Assembly: GCF_000281085.1 (NCBI RefSeq)
Contig: NZ_JH767536.1
Location: forward strand, 1 to 60,657
Direction of reading: 5' to 3'
Origin: Catenovulum agarivorans YM01
GTDB lineage: Bacteria > Pseudomonadota > Gammaproteobacteria > Enterobacterales > Alteromonadaceae
Length of the DNA stretch: 60,657 bases
Shown here: positions 58,487-60,657 of the stretch, in pieces
Position numbering within the stretch: the first letter of the stretch is position 1
Layout: each line of letters starts with the position of its first letter
Made by a program: the position numbers and the translations under genes
The notes under the pieces: generated by a model
The model's database searches: none
What the model was told of the DNA's origin: nothing
The model's input: the letters and a program-made list of their open reading frames with translations, nothing else

Positions 58487-59655
58487 TAAAAGCCACCTCG
58501 ACGGCCACCTGGCATACGCGGCTGCCCATTTCCTTCGCCACGCACTTTGTTACTTTTTTGACCTATCACAACCTCTTGGCCTTCAGTTAAACCTGAGGTG
58601 ATTTCAATTTGTGTGCGGTTGCGCACACCGGTTGTTACTTTAGCGCGCTCAATACCGTCAGCTGTTTTAAGTCGAACCATAGCACCTTTAGGGGTTTCAC
58701 GAACTGCGCTTAAAGGTACAACTAAAGTATCTTCAGCTTTTTCCACCACAAAAAATACTTGTGTGGTCATTGAGTCCATTAAACGGCCATCTTGGTTTTC
58801 GATATCCATAAGTGCTTGATATAAAACAACGTCATTCACCACTTTGGGCGTTGGTAATATCTGCCGCACACTTGAATGCCAATAGTGATCACGACTACCT
58901 AGCGTTGAAAAATATATCGGCATTTGTTTGTATAAACTATTTACGTCTGCTTCGGATACCTCAGCTCTTAGTGTCATTGCCGACAAATCTGATATTTTTA
59001 ATAACACAGGTGCGTTTTGATTAGCATTAAGGGTTTGGCCCACACGAATTTGAATAGTCGCTATGGTGCCGGAAATTGGCGCATAAATTTTCGCATAACC
59101 CAAACGTGCTCTATCCCCTTCAACACCCGCTTCATCAGCTTTGATTTGTGCAATGCTAGTGGCAATTCTAGACTGTAAAACTTTTACATTAGTAGCACTG
59201 TCAAACAAAGTATCTTCGCTGACAGCTTGCTGTTCATAGAGTTTTTTATTGCGATTGGCACGCAGCTCAGCAAGTTCGAGTTCAGCGCGTAATTGATTTA
59301 ACTGTGCTTTTTTACTTTCTAACGCAGCTTCAGCTTGCTGTAATTGGGTTTCAAATACTGTGGCATCAATTTCAACCAGCAAATCACCGGCGACAACCTG
59401 CTCACCTTCTTCAACGTGAATTTTTTCAACTTGTCCAGATACTTGCGCGCCCACTTCTACATAATGTTTAGGCTCTAAAGTACCAGTGGCAACTATGCTG
59501 TTCTCTAACGAAGTTTTGGTAACAGGCGCAAACAAAATTTCTTCAGTTGGCGTCTTGTCATCTGCCAACAACCAATAACTTACGCCACCAATAGTTAAAA
59601 AAATAACCAGCAACAATAAACGTTTTAGCCAAAGACCTTTAGTAGTTCGTCCCAT
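58486..59655 (-). CDS. macA: MacA-type periplasmic adaptor
   Basis: From ATG 59655 the protein has 389 residues: a membrane anchor (about 10-31), a lipoyl half-domain start VEVGAQVSGQVEKIHVEEGEQV, a coiled-coil hairpin (about 95-175), and beta domains, ending in a Gly/Arg-rich tail (PRMPGGRRGGF). It links MacB to the outer channel. The open frame reaches 59715, but the shorter start gives a normal anchor; neither start has a strong ribosome-binding site. Confidence 0.9.
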   Translation of the reverse strand: MGRTTKGLWLKRLLLLVIFLTIGGVSYWLLADDKTPTEEILFAPVTKTSLENSIVATGTLEPKHYVEVGAQVSGQVEKIHVEEGEQVVAGDLLVEIDATVFETQLQQAEAALESKKAQLNQLRAELELAELRANRNKKLYEQQAVSEDTLFDSATNVKVLQSRIATSIAQIKADEAGVEGDRARLGYAKIYAPISGTIATIQIRVGQTLNANQNAPVLLKISDLSAMTLRAEVSEADVNSLYKQMPIYFSTLGSRDHYWHSSVRQILPTPKVVNDVVLYQALMDIENQDGRLMDSMTTQVFFVVEKAEDTLVVPLSAVRETPKGAMVRLKTADGIERAKVTTGVRNRTQIEITSGLTEGQEVVIGQKSNKVRGEGNGQPRMPGGRRGGF

Positions 59656-59881
59656 AAGTTTCGAGTATCCAAAAGTAATATTTATTCGAATGAGACAGTA
59701 AAATAACGACAGCACAAAAACATGTCGAGTGGATTTACTAAAGCTTTACGTTTGGACAAATTGTTCATTTATAACCAATTATATTGAGAGATAAACAGGT
59801 AACATTGCTGGTTAATAATTGAAAACTTTGTCGGTATAAACATTATAATGACGACAAAATTTGCCAAATGTGGGCTTTTAT

Positions 59882-60657
59882 TTGACGACATATATTTACA
59901 CAGGGCTAGCACTCATTGCGTTTGCCGGCAATTCAGTTTTATGCAGACTCGCACTTGCTGACAACTTAATGGATGCAAGCAGCTTTACTACAGTTCGGCT
60001 AGTGGCCGGTATGTTGGTTTTATTTTTGCTGATTAAACAGACCAAAGCTAACCCCGCCCAAGCGCAACCTACAAGTAAGAAACCAAGTTACATAAATTGG
60101 TTAGGCGCAATTGCTTTGTTTATTTATGCACTGAGCTTTTCTTGGGCGTATATTCAGCTTGATACCGGCACTGGTGCACTGGTTTTATTTGCGGCGGTGC
60201 AAATAAGCATGTTGTTATATGCCATATACTCGGGTGAACGTTTAAATAAAACATCTGTTGTTGGCTTTTTATTGGCTGTGGCAGGTTTTGCGTATCTAGT
60301 CTCGCCAAACTTAACCAGCCCGTCGTTAATAGGTTTTATTTTAATGACGATATCCGGTATTGCTTGGGCAGCTTATACCCTGCTTGGAAAAGGCGCTAAT
60401 AATCCGTTAATCGACACTGCCAATAACTTTATCAAAACCTTACCTTTAGTTGGTTTGCTAACTATTTTGGTTTACTTATTTGCGCATGATTCAATTAATA
60501 TCAGTTCAACCGGCTTAATTTTAGCAATAACGTCAGGCGCTATTACATCAGCCATTGGTTATGCTATTTGGTACGCGGCATTAAAAAATTTAACCGCGAC
60601 TAACGCAGCAGTCTTACAATTATTAGTGCCAGTAATCGCCGCTATTGGCGGGATATT
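59882..60657 (+). CDS. EamA/DMT-family permease (3' truncated by window edge)
   Basis: An open frame runs from a stop at 59849-59851 to the right edge. A TTG at 59882 gives TTYIYTGLALIAFAGNSVLCRLAL, a typical EamA start, followed by repeated transmembrane helices (about seven visible) and SAIGYAIWYAALKNLTATNAAVLQL, split over the second half. Such proteins export small metabolites; the substrate is unknown. The GTG at 59870 is an alternative start. It is divergent from macA. Confidence 0.85.
   Translation, partial: MTTYIYTGLALIAFAGNSVLCRLALADNLMDASSFTTVRLVAGMLVLFLLIKQTKANPAQAQPTSKKPSYINWLGAIALFIYALSFSWAYIQLDTGTGALVLFAAVQISMLLYAIYSGERLNKTSVVGFLLAVAGFAYLVSPNLTSPSLIGFILMTISGIAWAAYTLLGKGANNPLIDTANNFIKTLPLVGLLTILVYLFAHDSINISSTGLILAITSGAITSAIGYAIWYAALKNLTATNAAVLQLLVPVIAAIGGI

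Overview
The window looks like chromosomal DNA of a marine, polysaccharide-degrading gammaproteobacterium of the Alteromonadales type. The evidence is AT-rich DNA (about 40% GC by eye), gene orders shared with enterobacteria, Vibrio and Shewanella (mltD-gloB-yafS-rnhA-dnaQ beside tRNA-Asp; truA-accD-folC-dedD-cvpA-purF), a TonB-dependent receptor facing a secreted pectate lyase, GH79 and GH43 glycosidases, and an ectoine-breakdown operon. The genus is an inference. No phage, integrase, insertion sequence or CRISPR array was seen.

Layout. 1-1007: end of an unknown gene, a small membrane protein and a small lipoprotein. 1042-7233: pectin-type locus, with a TonB receptor divergent from a modular PL1 pectate lyase whose reading frame is split by one in-frame TAG; a 265-bp inverted-repeat element lies between them. 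7309-8775: UPF0178 protein and an orphan solute-binding-like protein. 8804-9390: four intact tRNA-Asp genes and one decayed copy. 9510-15499: TIGR03503-like membrane protein, dnaQ, rnhA, yafS-like methyltransferase, gloB, mltD. 15564-18302: ABC-2 exporter pair and a Yip1-like membrane protein. 18312-20158: rimK, small MscS channel, rimB-like protease operon. 20297-23411: avtA, then purEK. 23610-24176: outer-membrane protein. 24384-29502: ectoine degradation (deacetylase, aminotransferase, hydrolase, dehydrogenase). 29555-31716: DUF599 protein, small secreted protein, TauE/SafE permease. 31786-37598: purF, cvpA, dedD, folC, accD, truA. 37711-40956: pckA and a heparanase-like GH79 protein. 41178-43827: ScsB/DsbD-like reductase with a periplasmic redoxin. 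43850-47260: ammonium transporter fused to PAS, GGDEF and EAL domains. 47472-52493: small membrane protein and metH, metA, with MetJ boxes upstream of metA. 52708-55130: PAS-GGDEF cyclase and a GH43 lipoprotein. 55184-59655: macA-macB-tolC-like efflux operon. 59882-end: EamA permease, cut by the window edge.

How the genes fit together. The pectate lyase would cut pectate outside the cell and the TonB receptor would import the products; the GH43 and GH79 enzymes suggest further glycan use. The doe-type genes would turn ectoine into aspartate, giving carbon and nitrogen. Two c-di-GMP proteins flank the methionine genes, one of them apparently coupled to ammonium sensing or transport. Most remaining genes are housekeeping.

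The most notable items are the Amt-PAS-GGDEF-EAL fusion, the heparanase-like GH79 without a visible signal peptide, the nonsense-split pectate lyase, the tRNA-Asp array with a decayed member, the ectoine operon with an M20-type deacetylase, the rimK-mscS-rimB operon, and a short inverted-repeat family found at three promoter-proximal sites. I did not find a clearly new defence or mobile system.
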